From: TH-plancto1 sp031431195 | Lineage (GTDB): Bacteria; Planctomycetota; Planctomycetia; Planctomycetales; Planctomycetaceae | Length of the DNA: 24,025 nucleotides | Assembly: GCA_031431195.1 (NCBI GenBank) | Contig: JANPCU010000109.1 | Coordinates: forward strand, 1 to 24,025 | Direction of reading: 5' to 3' | Shown: piece by piece, positions 9,444 to 16,123 of the stretch | Position numbering within the stretch: position 1 is the stretch's first letter | Layout: every line of letters begins with the position of its first letter | Made by a program: the position numbers and the translations under genes | The notes under the pieces: generated by a model | What the model was told of the DNA's origin: nothing | The model's input: only the letters and a program-made list of their open reading frames with translations | Database searches by the model: none

Positions 9444-9664
9444 TGAGACCTTCTGGCGAGCGTCCGGCGTCAGCCGGATGGTACTTCTGAGATTCGCCGC
9501 AGCCTCATTGGGCAGACTCCCCATGGAGCTGGATCAGCTCACCCACCCGATGCGTCAGCGAGGGAATCGCAGCAGAAAGTCGCTGACGCTCGCCCTCGCT
9601 GACGCTTCGGGCTGGTAAAATCAGAACCATTGGGCTGACGCCACCCCGCTCGCCCAGACGTTTC
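9444..9664. repeat. Palindromic element A, copy 1, interrupted by an insertion
   Basis: The left arm (TGAGACCTTCTGGCGAGCG from 9444, then a CCGGCGTCAGCCGG hairpin) and right arm (GGGCTGACGCC and CCCCGCTCGCCCAGACGTTT to about 9664) match the two arms of the 100-base copy at 22709-22808. Compared with that copy, about 119 extra bases (9503-9621) sit between CAG (9500-9502) and a second CAG (9622-9624). The element fills the gap between the convergent CMD and pduO-type genes. Confidence 0.7.
9546..9611. repeat. Palindromic element B, short copy nested in element A
   Basis: Inverted arms of 19 bases at 9546-9564 (CCCGATGCGTCAGCGAGGG) and 9593-9611 match in 18 of 19 positions. They are the same family as the element at 14665-14815, whose arms carry CCCGACGCGTCAGCGAG. 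The copy lies inside the stretch that interrupts element A. Confidence 0.75.
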
Positions 9665-9682
9665 CTTCAGCGCTGCGCGGGG

Positions 9683-10258
9683 TTACTCTCGATTCGCTCC
9701 GGGCACCCACTTGACATCGGCTCTCCCGTCCGCATTGGCAATCCGGGCCATCACGAACAGGAGATCCGAGAGCCGGTTCAGATAGATCACGCACTGTGCG
9801 TGCGCCCCGCCGACAGTCTGCGTGAACTCGATCACCCCCACTTCGACCCGCCGGCAGACCGTCCGGGCTTGGTGCAAATGCCCTGCTGCCAAGCTACCCC
9901 CGGGAAGAATAAAGCTGTTGAGCGGCTCCAAGCGGTCATTGAAGCCATCGATCAGCTGCTCCAGATGAGTCACCTGAGCCTCAGTCACTCGTAAGGGGGG
10001 ATACTCCGGAGGGGTGTCACTGACCGGCACGCAGAGATCCGCTCCCAGATCAAACAGGTCGTTTTGAATCCGCCGCAGAGGCGTCGCCAGTTCCTCCGGC
10101 ATCCCCGCTGCGAGGCCCAACCCGATGACCGAGTTGAGTTCGTCGACCCCGCCGTATGCGGAAATGCGCCGGTGAGTCTTGGGCACGCGGCTGCCATCCC
10201 CGAGGGAGGTTTCGCCGGTGTCGCCGGTTTTGGTGTAGATGCGGCTGAGGTAAACCAT
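9683..10258 (-). CDS. pduO: PduO-type ATP:cob(I)alamin adenosyltransferase
   Basis: A 191-residue cytoplasmic enzyme that transfers the adenosyl group of ATP to cob(I)alamin to make coenzyme B12. Family signatures: YTKTGDTGETSLGDG near the N-terminus (ATP-binding segment), ISAYGGVDELNS, and the C-terminal HLHQARTVCRRVE and YLNRLSDLLFVMAR. ATG 10258 (MVYLSRIYTKTGDTG) is chosen because family similarity starts immediately. The frame continues upstream only through a 7-base tandem repeat, giving an artificial PDSRLPT repeat, which I exclude. No ribosome binding site is possible in the usual place because the repeat abuts the ATG. The gene is divergent from the LPS permease and convergent with the CMD gene. 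No B12-dependent enzyme is in the window. The symbol follows the family; cobO/cobA-type enzymes are unrelated in fold. Confidence 0.93.
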   Translation of the reverse strand: MVYLSRIYTKTGDTGETSLGDGSRVPKTHRRISAYGGVDELNSVIGLGLAAGMPEELATPLRRIQNDLFDLGADLCVPVSDTPPEYPPLRVTEAQVTHLEQLIDGFNDRLEPLNSFILPGGSLAAGHLHQARTVCRRVEVGVIEFTQTVGGAHAQCVIYLNRLSDLLFVMARIANADGRADVKWVPGANRE

Positions 10259-10259
10259 A

Positions 10260-10315
10260 GGGAGTCGGGAGTCGGGAGTCGGGAGTCGGGAGTCGGGAGT
10301 CGGGAGTCGGGAGTC
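10260..10315. repeat. Tandem array of eight perfect 7-bp units (GGGAGTC)
   Basis: Eight exact copies of GGGAGTC run from 10260 to 10315, followed by GGG. The array begins two bases upstream of the adenosyltransferase ATG (minus strand), exactly where its ribosome binding site should be. The unit is not a multiple of three, so copy-number change would shift any frame that runs through it. A smaller array of the same unit in the other orientation lies at 10511-10536. Confidence 0.97.
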
Positions 10316-10345
10316 GGGCACCACTCCCTCTGGCTATCTGCCAGA

Positions 10346-10375
10346 AAAGCCCACCGGTGGCAACCGGTGGGCTTT
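10346..10375. terminator. Terminator-like 13-bp hairpin between divergent genes
   Basis: AAAGCCCACCGGT-GGCA-ACCGGTGGGCTTT is a perfect 13-bp stem with a 4-base loop, with A-rich and T-rich ends so that it looks like a terminator from both strands. Its place, upstream of both divergent genes, is odd for a terminator. It could attenuate either transcript, end a short unannotated RNA, or be a dispersed repeat. I cannot decide between these. Confidence 0.5.
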
Positions 10376-10510
10376 GTTCAACTGGACCACTGTCGGGAGG
10401 GCTCTTGATCGACTGGTCTTGACCCCGAGGCACGCTCGTCATGTAATCCCCGTGAATCATCTCCCATTGGGAGAGATCGTCAAGGCCAGTAAGCCGGGTG
10501 TCGTGTGTCC

Positions 10511-10536
10511 GACTCCCGACTCCCGACTCCCGACTC
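10511..10536. repeat. Second heptamer array, opposite orientation (GACTCCC)
   Basis: Three exact GACTCCC units (10511-10531) plus GACTC read as the reverse complement of the array at 10260-10315. It lies 18 bases before the predicted GTG start of the LPS permease. The two arrays face each other across 195 bases of upstream DNA shared by the divergent genes. Confidence 0.95.
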
Positions 10537-10554
10537 TCCGGACCCCCTCCCCCC

Positions 10555-11676
10555 GTGTGGACCACCTTCGATCGGTATCTGTTCGGGCGTTACGTCTACG
10601 TCTTCGTGGTGTTCTTCGCCGCCACGATGGGGCTATTTTCCGTTGTCGACGGATTCATGAATCTCGATGCCTTCCAGCAGAAGGACGAGGGAACTCCCCT
10701 CATGCTGCTTCGCATGGGCATGCATTACGTCTACCAAAGCAGCCTCATCTTCGACTTGGTGGGGCCGACGCTGTCGGTACTTTCCGTGTTGGTCGTGCTG
10801 GCGATGCTTCTCAAGCACAACGAGTTCTACCCGGTGCTCTCGACGGGAGTTCCGACTTACCGTATCTCGTGGCCACTCGTGTTTGGGGTCATGAGCGTGG
10901 CCGGGTTGCTGCTCGCGAACCAGGAATTCATCATCCCCAACGTGGCGCAGCATCTGCAGGGCACTCACGGAAGCACAGCTGCGGATGCCCAGCTCTTTGA
11001 CCCGCAATACGACACGAAGACCTGGATTTTCATTTCAGGTCAGGAGCTGCTACCCGCCCAGCGTCAGATCATCGAGCCGTCGTTCGTGCTGCCTGCCCCG
11101 CACATCGTTTCCGAGTATGGACCGGAACTGCACGGGGAAACGGCCAGTTTTCGTCCCGCTCGCGGACGCATCCCAGCGGGTTGGTTGCTCAAAAAAGTCT
11201 CGCCGCCATTTGATGTTGAAAAACTCACCTCGGCGGGACGCCAGATCGTGATCCCCCAGAAGAACGGTCAAGACTGGTTCCTGGCCATCGGACTGACGTT
11301 TGATGAGTTACAGAACCGCAATACGGGCTTTCGGTATCTCTCGACGCGCGATCTGATTCACCGGATACAGCATCCTTCCGCCCATGCCAGTTCCACCCGG
11401 GCACAGGTGATGCACCTGCACGGTCGCTTCACCCGCCCGGTAATCTGCCTGATCGGAGTGTTCCTGGTCATCCCACTCATTCTCCGGAAAGAGAAAGATA
11501 ACCTTGTGACCAACATCGCGACCTGTACACTGGTTTTAGGGCTGGTGTTCGGCATTGGACAGGGAATGGACTTTCTCGGGCAATCCTCACTGGTCCAACC
11601 GGAAATCGCCGCTTGGACCCCCATCTTCATCGGTGGCACACTCGCCAGCTGGCTCACGGGATCTGTCAGGACGTAG
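10555..11676 (+). CDS. LptF/LptG-family lipopolysaccharide export permease
   Basis: A 373-residue inner-membrane permease of the YjgP/YjgQ family. With the LptB ATPase, this family extracts LPS from the inner membrane towards the LptC/A/D bridge. Topology fits: FDRYLFGRYVYVFVVFFAAT begins the first membrane span; two more spans follow (LVGPTLSVLSVLVVLAMLL; WPLVFGVMSVAGLLLAN); then a periplasmic domain of about 170 residues; then LHGRFTRPVICLIGVFLVIPLIL and two further spans. The family normally works as an LptF/LptG pair; only one copy is here and the sequence does not say which. I take GTG 10555 as the start because the family N-terminus (a short stretch before DRY) begins there. Starting at GTG 10498 would add residues encoded by the heptamer array. 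No ribosome binding site is evident; a C-rich tract precedes the start. Confidence 0.88.
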   Translation: MWTTFDRYLFGRYVYVFVVFFAATMGLFSVVDGFMNLDAFQQKDEGTPLMLLRMGMHYVYQSSLIFDLVGPTLSVLSVLVVLAMLLKHNEFYPVLSTGVPTYRISWPLVFGVMSVAGLLLANQEFIIPNVAQHLQGTHGSTAADAQLFDPQYDTKTWIFISGQELLPAQRQIIEPSFVLPAPHIVSEYGPELHGETASFRPARGRIPAGWLLKKVSPPFDVEKLTSAGRQIVIPQKNGQDWFLAIGLTFDELQNRNTGFRYLSTRDLIHRIQHPSAHASSTRAQVMHLHGRFTRPVICLIGVFLVIPLILRKEKDNLVTNIATCTLVLGLVFGIGQGMDFLGQSSLVQPEIAAWTPIFIGGTLASWLTGSVRT

Positions 11677-11769
11677 GCCAGACGGGTGTCGAGAACCATG
11701 AGTTGGAATCGACAATCGCCCCAGCTGCTGACGACTCCCATCTCCCGCCCTCCGACTCCGAGGCTTTCC

Positions 11770-12204
11770 ATGCTCACTCGACTCTGTCTGGCGCTGACTG
11801 TTCTCTGCTTGGCGGGTTGCGAGGAAGCCCGGCCTCCGGTCGTTCCGCCCGACCCGATCCCCGCCGGAGTGCTGCTACCCGCCGGGATGCCGAACGACAA
11901 GTGGTTCTACGAGAATGTCGTCCAGAGCAAGGTGCCAGTGCTGGTTGACTTCCATGCGAGCTGGTGCGGGCCTTGCAAAGCGATGAAACCAGCGATTCAG
12001 GAGATCGAAACCGCTTACGGCACCCGCATCCAGGTGGTCGAGGTCGATATCGATGATCGCCCCTTTCTGGCGGACCACTTTCAAGTCCGGGGCATCCCCC
12101 GGCTAATGGTCATTCAGGATGGCGAAATTCAAGCAGACGAAGTCGGCCAGAAGAGCTATTTCGAAATCATCTCCCTCCTCAAATCGACCGCTGGGAGCCC
12201 TTGA
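11770..12204 (+). CDS. Thioredoxin-fold lipoprotein
   Basis: A 144-residue exported thioredoxin. Residues 1-16 are a lipoprotein signal ending in LAGC, with lipidated Cys17; a Pro-rich linker follows to about residue 40. The thioredoxin domain carries WCGPCK (Cys66 and Cys69) and the cis-Pro loop GIPRLMV. The WCGPC motif of classical thioredoxin suggests a reductant or oxidoreductase, here membrane-anchored outside the cytoplasm. ATG 11770 is chosen because it puts the signal peptide at the N-terminus; starts at 11686 or 11698 would bury it. It follows the LPS permease by 93 bases in the same direction and precedes another thioredoxin-fold lipoprotein, so a shared envelope redox role is plausible but inferred. 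Confidence 0.9.
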   Translation: MLTRLCLALTVLCLAGCEEARPPVVPPDPIPAGVLLPAGMPNDKWFYENVVQSKVPVLVDFHASWCGPCKAMKPAIQEIETAYGTRIQVVEVDIDDRPFLADHFQVRGIPRLMVIQDGEIQADEVGQKSYFEIISLLKSTAGSP

Positions 12205-12626
12205 GAAACAGGATGCCGACTTCTCGCGGTTTGTGGCTGAGGCGTTCTCGCAGTGGGACACCATTTTTTCCCTCTCAGAGATCGGCGTCGAACTTCAGCT
12301 GGCTGTCGTTGACGAGCGGGTTGTTGAGCGACAGTACGTGCCAATGGGCTGACGCCCAGATGACTGATTACTCATAGGCGAACGGACAGAAGCAGCTGAC
12401 CGTGGGATAGGCTTCCAGCCTGTCTTTTCGCGGGAGTTGACAGGCTGGAAGCCTATCCCACGGGTCAGACAAGTCTGCCCCATCGCCAGACAAGCAGACG
12501 ATTGCCGCTGGTCTCGCTCCACCTGCGGATTGCATGTTTTGTCATGATTCGTGACGATACAAGAGGTGCTGGTGTCGTGGAAGTCCTCAACGGCTGGCCC
12601 CTGTTTGGTTTCACTGAGGTTGACGC
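12205..12626. other. Intergenic region with a long perfect palindrome
   Basis: These 422 bases between two thioredoxin-fold genes contain no supported gene. The main content is the palindrome at 12400-12463. Reading frames across it produce the GFQPV / GWKPIP type peptides that come from translating such repeats, and are not real. A GAGG site just before 12627 serves the next gene. Confidence 0.6.
12400..12463. repeat. 25-bp perfect inverted repeat (GGGATAGGCTTCCAGCCTGT type)
   Basis: The arms at 12400-12424 and 12439-12463 are exact reverse complements over 25 bases, separated by a 14-base loop that begins TTTTCGCGGG. With one bulged base the pairing extends outward into CTGAC / GTCAG. As RNA this would be a very stable hairpin that could end transcription of the upstream lipoprotein gene. 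I recall this core as common in planctomycete intergenic DNA; the window holds only one copy. Confidence 0.9.
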
Positions 12627-13298
12627 ATGCGTAACATCTCCGCACTCTCGTGGCTGCTCTGCCTGTTCATCGGGTGTGCCCCCACTCCCGCTGAGCCGAC
12701 TCCGAATCAAACCGTGTTACCCGCACCTGTCGCGGCCCCTGACATGGAACCGCCGGGAGGCCAGAGTGAGCCGGTGCTTGTTCCGGTCGCAGACGAAACG
12801 ACTCGGGTGGCAACGACAGCTGCTGAGGACGTGAAGATTGACATCCTCAGCTGGGAGCAGACCCAGGCGATCGTCTCGGCACATCCGGGCAAGATTGTCG
12901 TGTTTGACCTGTGGGCGACGTATTGCCCGCCATGCCTTAAGGAATTGCCGGGATTGGTGGCCTTGCAAGCGAAGTACCCGGAGGATGTGGTGTGCGTCTC
13001 GGTGTGTCTCGACTATGAAGGGGATGCCGACAACCCGCCCGCCAAGATCGAGCCGGATATCCGCGAAGTGCTGGTGAAGATCAAGGCTCACAATGTCCGC
13101 AATGTGCTGCTGAGTACGTCGAATGCGGATGTCTTCCAGACGATCGAACACGGGTCGATGCCGGTCCTGTATGTCTACGACCAGACCGGAAAGCGGGTTG
13201 CGATGTTTCCCGACCTGAACGAGCCGGTGGAACCGACGTATGCGAAGGATGTGTTGCCAGTCGTGGAGAGATTGCTGGCTGCGCCGATGAAGCCGTAG
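12627..13298 (+). CDS. TlpA-like thiol-disulfide oxidoreductase lipoprotein
   Basis: A 223-residue exported protein of the TlpA/ResA-like thioredoxin family. The N-terminus MRNISALSWLLCLFIGC is a lipoprotein signal with Cys17; Phe at -3 makes the lipobox slightly atypical. A Pro/Glu-rich spacer of about 50 residues follows. The redox domain carries FDLWATYCPPCLKELPGL with CPPC at 100-103, a SVCLDYEGD segment and the cis-Pro turn GSMPVLYVYD. TlpA-like proteins reduce or reoxidise cysteines of exported proteins, for example in cytochrome maturation; the partner here is unknown. ATG 12627 has a GAGG at good spacing (ACTGAGGTTGACGCATG). The stop codon lies inside one arm of an inverted repeat (13296-13440), so the last codons may have been set by that repeat. 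Confidence 0.9.
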   Translation: MRNISALSWLLCLFIGCAPTPAEPTPNQTVLPAPVAAPDMEPPGGQSEPVLVPVADETTRVATTAAEDVKIDILSWEQTQAIVSAHPGKIVVFDLWATYCPPCLKELPGLVALQAKYPEDVVCVSVCLDYEGDADNPPAKIEPDIREVLVKIKAHNVRNVLLSTSNADVFQTIEHGSMPVLYVYDQTGKRVAMFPDLNEPVEPTYAKDVLPVVERLLAAPMKP

Positions 13299-13440
13299 GA
13301 CTTGGGACACCATCACTTCCCGATTTCCACAAAGGAATTCAACACGAAGGACGCCAAGGTCTCCGTCCAACGCTTCTTTGCTTCCTTCGCGATCTTTGTG
13401 TTCAGAATCAAATCGGGAAGTTGTGTTGGACCATGTCCTA
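13296..13440. repeat. Long imperfect inverted repeat starting in a stop codon
   Basis: Outer arms at 13296-13326 and 13410-13440 match in 25 of 31 positions, including CACTTCCCGATTT-type inner ends. A second inner pair, around TTCAACACGAAGGACGCCAAGG (from 13338) and CCTTCGCGATCTTTGTGTTC (to 13403), continues the fold. The left arm begins with the TAG that ends the TlpA-like gene. Confidence 0.8.
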
Positions 13441-13719
13441 AGTGTTAGATCTGTCTCTGCTGAGATCAAAAGAAGCGGCCTGCGCAATCACCACTGTCGT
13501 TCGAGTTCATGCTCCCACGGGAGGTGAGGGACCGACAGCAAGACACATCTGTCTGTCGCACAGTCCTAGGCGCGAGAGGATCTCGGAGATCGCAATTTGC
13601 CAGATCGATCCCACAGAACTCTTGCAAGTTGCGTATCGTCTACGGGGGGCTGTGACTCGGACTGTGCCGTGTGACGCTACAGGATAAGCCGTCGGTTCGA
13701 ACTCCCAGTGAGGTGGGTG
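13441..13719. other. Upstream region of the ABC ATPase gene
   Basis: Nothing coding is supported between the inverted repeat and the ATPase start. An 81-codon frame at 13442-13687 has no family features. GGTTCGAACTCCC at about 13694 resembles a tRNA T-loop, but no T-stem pairs around it. A ribosome binding site (GAGG, 13710-13713) sits 6 bases before ATG 13720. Confidence 0.5.
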
Positions 13720-14652
13720 ATGTCGTTTGTTCAGATCAAGGATCTGCGTGTCTCGTACGGCAAGCTCAAGGCCGTGCGCGGGATCTCGTTCGAGATTCCA
13801 CAAGGCGAGGTGTTCGGCTTCATCGGACCGAATGGGGCCGGGAAGTCGACCACGATCAAGGTACTCGCCACCCTCATTCGTCCGAACTCGGGCTTGGTCA
13901 AGATCGGCGGCATCAGCGTTCCCGACAACCCGATGAAGATACGCCGCATGATCGGCTACATGCCGGATTACTTCGGCACCTATGAGGATCTCACTGCGGC
14001 GGAGTACCTGCACTTCTTTGCAGCGGCGTATCAACTGCCACGGGCGGAGCGGGAGCGGACGATCGGCGATGTGCTGACGCTGACTGACCTCACCCAGAAG
14101 GCGGACGCAGCTGTCGATTCACTCTCACGCGGGATGAAGCAGCGTCTGGGGCTGGCCCGTGTGCTGCTGCACGACCCGGATTTATTGCTGCTCGATGAAC
14201 CGGCGAGCGGTCTCGACCCTCGGGCGCGGATTGAAGTGCGCGAGCTGCTGAAAGCCCTGAAGGCGATGGGGAAGACCATCATCATCTCCAGTCACATCCT
14301 GCACGAGCTGGCGCAGTTCTGCACGCGGATCGGGATCGTCGAGGCCGGGAAGCTGGTCGCCGAAGGGTCGCTAGATGAGATCTACAGCCAACTCGGACTG
14401 TTGCAAGTGATTCATGTGCAGGTGCTGAATCTGGACAACATGCTCCTGGAAAAGCTCCGGACCCTCCCCGGTGTGGAGAGCGTTGAGCAACAAGCCGACC
14501 GCGTGGCGATCCGCATGCGGGCGACGGAGACCGGAGCGGAAGTGTTGCTCGAAGATATGATGCAAGCCGGTTGCCGCATCCGCATGTTCCAGCCCGAGGC
14601 GATGGACATGGAGACGGCGTTTATGAAGCTGACCGAGGGCAAGACGGCGTGA
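13720..14652 (+). CDS. ABC transporter ATP-binding protein
   Basis: A 310-residue ATPase subunit of an ABC exporter of the CcmA/NodI/DRA-like type. Walker A GPNGAGKST (36-44), signature LSRGM (135-139), Walker B LLLLDEPASGLDP (155 on) and switch His192 in SSHILHE are intact, so it should hydrolyse ATP. The Q-loop position reads IGYMPDYFG, with Asp83 where Gln is normal. The last 80 residues form the usual C-terminal extension of drug/lipid or ABC-2 ATPases. ATG 13720 (MSFVQIKDLRVSYG) is preferred over the upstream GTG 13708 because GAGG lies at good spacing before it. No permease gene is adjacent on either side, so partner and substrate are unknown; a permease elsewhere is likely. Confidence 0.92.
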   Translation: MSFVQIKDLRVSYGKLKAVRGISFEIPQGEVFGFIGPNGAGKSTTIKVLATLIRPNSGLVKIGGISVPDNPMKIRRMIGYMPDYFGTYEDLTAAEYLHFFAAAYQLPRAERERTIGDVLTLTDLTQKADAAVDSLSRGMKQRLGLARVLLHDPDLLLLDEPASGLDPRARIEVRELLKALKAMGKTIIISSHILHELAQFCTRIGIVEAGKLVAEGSLDEIYSQLGLLQVIHVQVLNLDNMLLEKLRTLPGVESVEQQADRVAIRMRATETGAEVLLEDMMQAGCRIRMFQPEAMDMETAFMKLTEGKTA

Positions 14653-15151
14653 GGCGTAGTCCACCAACCCGACGCGTCAGCGAGAGCGTAGGCTCTCGAA
14701 GTTGTGCGAGAGATTAATCCTCTTGAGAGGCAAAAAACAAAAAGTCATTTCCAGTGGCGGTTGTTGCTTCGCAGAAATCCTCGCTACGCTCGGCCCTCGC
14801 TGACGCGTCGGGTTGCTGGGCGTTCTGGCACTCGACTCCCCACTTCAAACATTCTCATCGAAAAGGCGTTATATCTGTAAGCGAACTCTGCCGATGACAG
14901 GCGTACCGACTTGAATAAACTCCATGAATGCGCAACGGATGACTCCTCGGTTGAGTCCTCGCCTGCGGCTGATCCCGCCGGAGAGAACCTCTTTCGGGGA
15001 AATCCGGATTGATCGATCTTTCCCGCAACAGGACGCTGTGTTATGTTTTCCCTTCGCCGGTGCGGCTGAGTCGCAACTGGCTGACCGAGAACGACATAAC
15101 TCGATTGCGAAGCTTTGATTTGCAAAGCACACAGACGGCAGGGAGGCCCTC
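14653..15151. other. Intergenic region with palindromic element B, copy 2
   Basis: About 500 bases between the ABC ATPase and the acetyltransferase. The first part is element B (14665-14815). The remainder, 14816-15151, holds no supported gene; it carries short local palindromes near 15109 (GCTTTG-ATTTG-CAAAGC) and the strong binding site GGGAGG (15141-15146) of the next gene. Confidence 0.55.
14665..14815. repeat. Palindromic element B, long copy
   Basis: Terminal inverted arms of 23 bases (14665-14687, containing CAACCCGACGCGTCAGCGAG, and 14793-14815) match in 22 positions. The 105-base centre holds further local pairing, for example GAGAGCGTAGGCTCTC. The size, with long clean ends and no reading frame, is that of a miniature palindromic element. 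The same arm sequence recurs at 9546-9611. Confidence 0.85.
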
Positions 15152-15688
15152 GTGAGCACGACTCGTGAACAACGCGAACATCTGGACGTTCAAATTCGCT
15201 GGCTCATCCGCCGCGATATGCAGGAAGTTCTCCGCATCGAATCGTCCAGCTTCGAATTTCCGTGGACCGATGAGGACTTCCTCTGCTGTCTGCGGCAACG
15301 AAATTGCATCGGTATGGTGGCCGAACACGATCACAAGATCGTCGGCTTCATGATCTATGAGCTGCACAAGTCGCGGTTGCAGATTCTGAACTTCGCCGTG
15401 GCTCCGGAAGTCCGTCGCAATGGCATCGGATCGCAGATGGTCCTCCGTCTGATCGACAAACTCTCGCAGCAGCGCCGCAACGAGATCATGCTCGAATGTC
15501 GCGAGCGGAATCTGGAAGGCCAGCTGTTCTTCCGCAACCAGGCGTTCCGGGCGATCAGCGTGCTGCGGAGCCACTACGATGAGACAGGCGAAGACGCCTA
15601 CATCATGCAGTTTCGGCTCGATGCCTCCGAGGACGCCCTGTCCCCGTTTTCACCACAGAACCGGATCTCGGAGTTCGACGCCGCGTAA
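15152..15688 (+). CDS. rimI: GNAT N-acetyltransferase, RimI-like
   Basis: A 178-residue GNAT-fold enzyme resembling ribosomal protein S18 N-alanine acetyltransferase, which acetylates a protein N-terminus using acetyl-CoA. Features: IRWLIRRDMQEVLRIESSSF at the N-terminal substrate strand, FPWTDEDFLCCL, the acetyl-CoA loop AVAPEVRRNGIGSQMV (the RRxGxG pyrophosphate site), then ECRERN and GQLFFRNQAFRAISVL near the end. RimI proteins are usually about 150 residues; this one has a short extra N-terminus and a C-terminal tail after residue 150. GTG 15152 is the start because GGGAGG lies 5 bases upstream. A strong terminator follows the gene, so it is probably a single-gene transcript. The RimI name is a family-level call; other GNAT substrates are possible. 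Confidence 0.82.
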   Translation: MSTTREQREHLDVQIRWLIRRDMQEVLRIESSSFEFPWTDEDFLCCLRQRNCIGMVAEHDHKIVGFMIYELHKSRLQILNFAVAPEVRRNGIGSQMVLRLIDKLSQQRRNEIMLECRERNLEGQLFFRNQAFRAISVLRSHYDETGEDAYIMQFRLDASEDALSPFSPQNRISEFDAA

Positions 15689-15716
15689 AGTGCCCCGCCG
15701 ATCAAGACTCAATTCA

Positions 15717-15750
15717 ACAGCCCGAAGCAGTGACTGCTTCGGGCTGTTTT
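15717..15750 (+). terminator. Rho-independent terminator of the rimI-like gene
   Basis: ACAGCCCGAAGCAG-TGA-CTGCTTCGGGCTGT is a perfect 14-bp stem with a 3-base loop followed by TTT, 28 bases after the stop codon. It is the clearest intrinsic terminator in the window. Confidence 0.92.
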
Positions 15751-15789
15751 CGTGACTTGGGCTGGCATTGAGACATCAGACAGCGGTGC

Positions 15790-16079
15790 GTGTGCGTCCG
15801 AAAAGTAGGTCGTGGTCGGAAAATCACCACGGTGTCACGGTGGCATGGAGAATGCCAAGCTGTTGGGAGTCAGTGGGGCCACACGTCTCGGAAATTTTGA
15901 CAGGATCAACAGGATCGACAGGATGACTTCAGCATCGCGCATCGCGTCTCGGCATCCTGTTCATCCTGTTGATCCTGTCAAAACTTCTTCGCCCCTGACC
16001 GCAGTCATGCGTGTCACCGGCGTGAGAGTCCAGCTCCCTGACACTTTGGGGAAATGCGGCCTACTTTTCTGACGCACAC
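15790..16079. repeat. 290-base element with 22-bp terminal inverted repeats and a nested hairpin
   Basis: GTGTGCGTCCGAAAAGTAGG (from 15790) and its reverse complement at the far end (16058-16079) match in 20 of 22 positions. They enclose about 246 bases with no credible gene and, near the middle, a different palindrome (15895-15983). The frame 15812-16072 translates these repeats and is not a gene. The unit fills most of the gap between rimI (+) and a convergent membrane-protein gene. Confidence 0.72.
15895..15983. repeat. TTTTGACAGGATCAACAGGAT palindrome
   Basis: Arms of 31 bases at 15895-15925 and 15953-15983 match in 29 positions, with a 27-base loop. The arms themselves are built of a degenerate ACAGGAT(C/G) unit repeated three times. 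It lies inside the 15790-16079 element. I recall this motif as widespread in planctomycete and related intergenic DNA. Confidence 0.9.
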
Positions 16080-16123
16080 ACGACAGGGAGGACAGCCAAA
16101 GTCGTCTTCGTCGGGCGACCTTG

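Noticed and set aside
10259..10324. N-terminal extension of the cobalamin adenosyltransferase (PDSRLPT repeats)
   Set aside because: It is a translation of the 7-bp tandem array; family similarity starts exactly at ATG 10258.
10498..10554. N-terminal extension of the LptF/G permease
   Set aside because: It is also a translation of heptamer units plus a C-rich tract; the family N-terminus begins at about 10555.
12295..12645. Minus-strand frame of 116 codons
   Set aside because: It crosses the 25-bp palindrome and gives the GFQPV...GWKPIP peptide typical of translated repeats.
13690..13720. tRNA T-loop-like GGTTCGAACTCCC
   Set aside because: The five bases on each side do not pair as a T-stem, and no acceptor, D-arm or anticodon arm is found around it.
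15812..16072. Plus-strand frame of 86 codons
   Set aside because: It lies wholly inside the inverted-repeat unit and translates the ACAGGAT palindrome.
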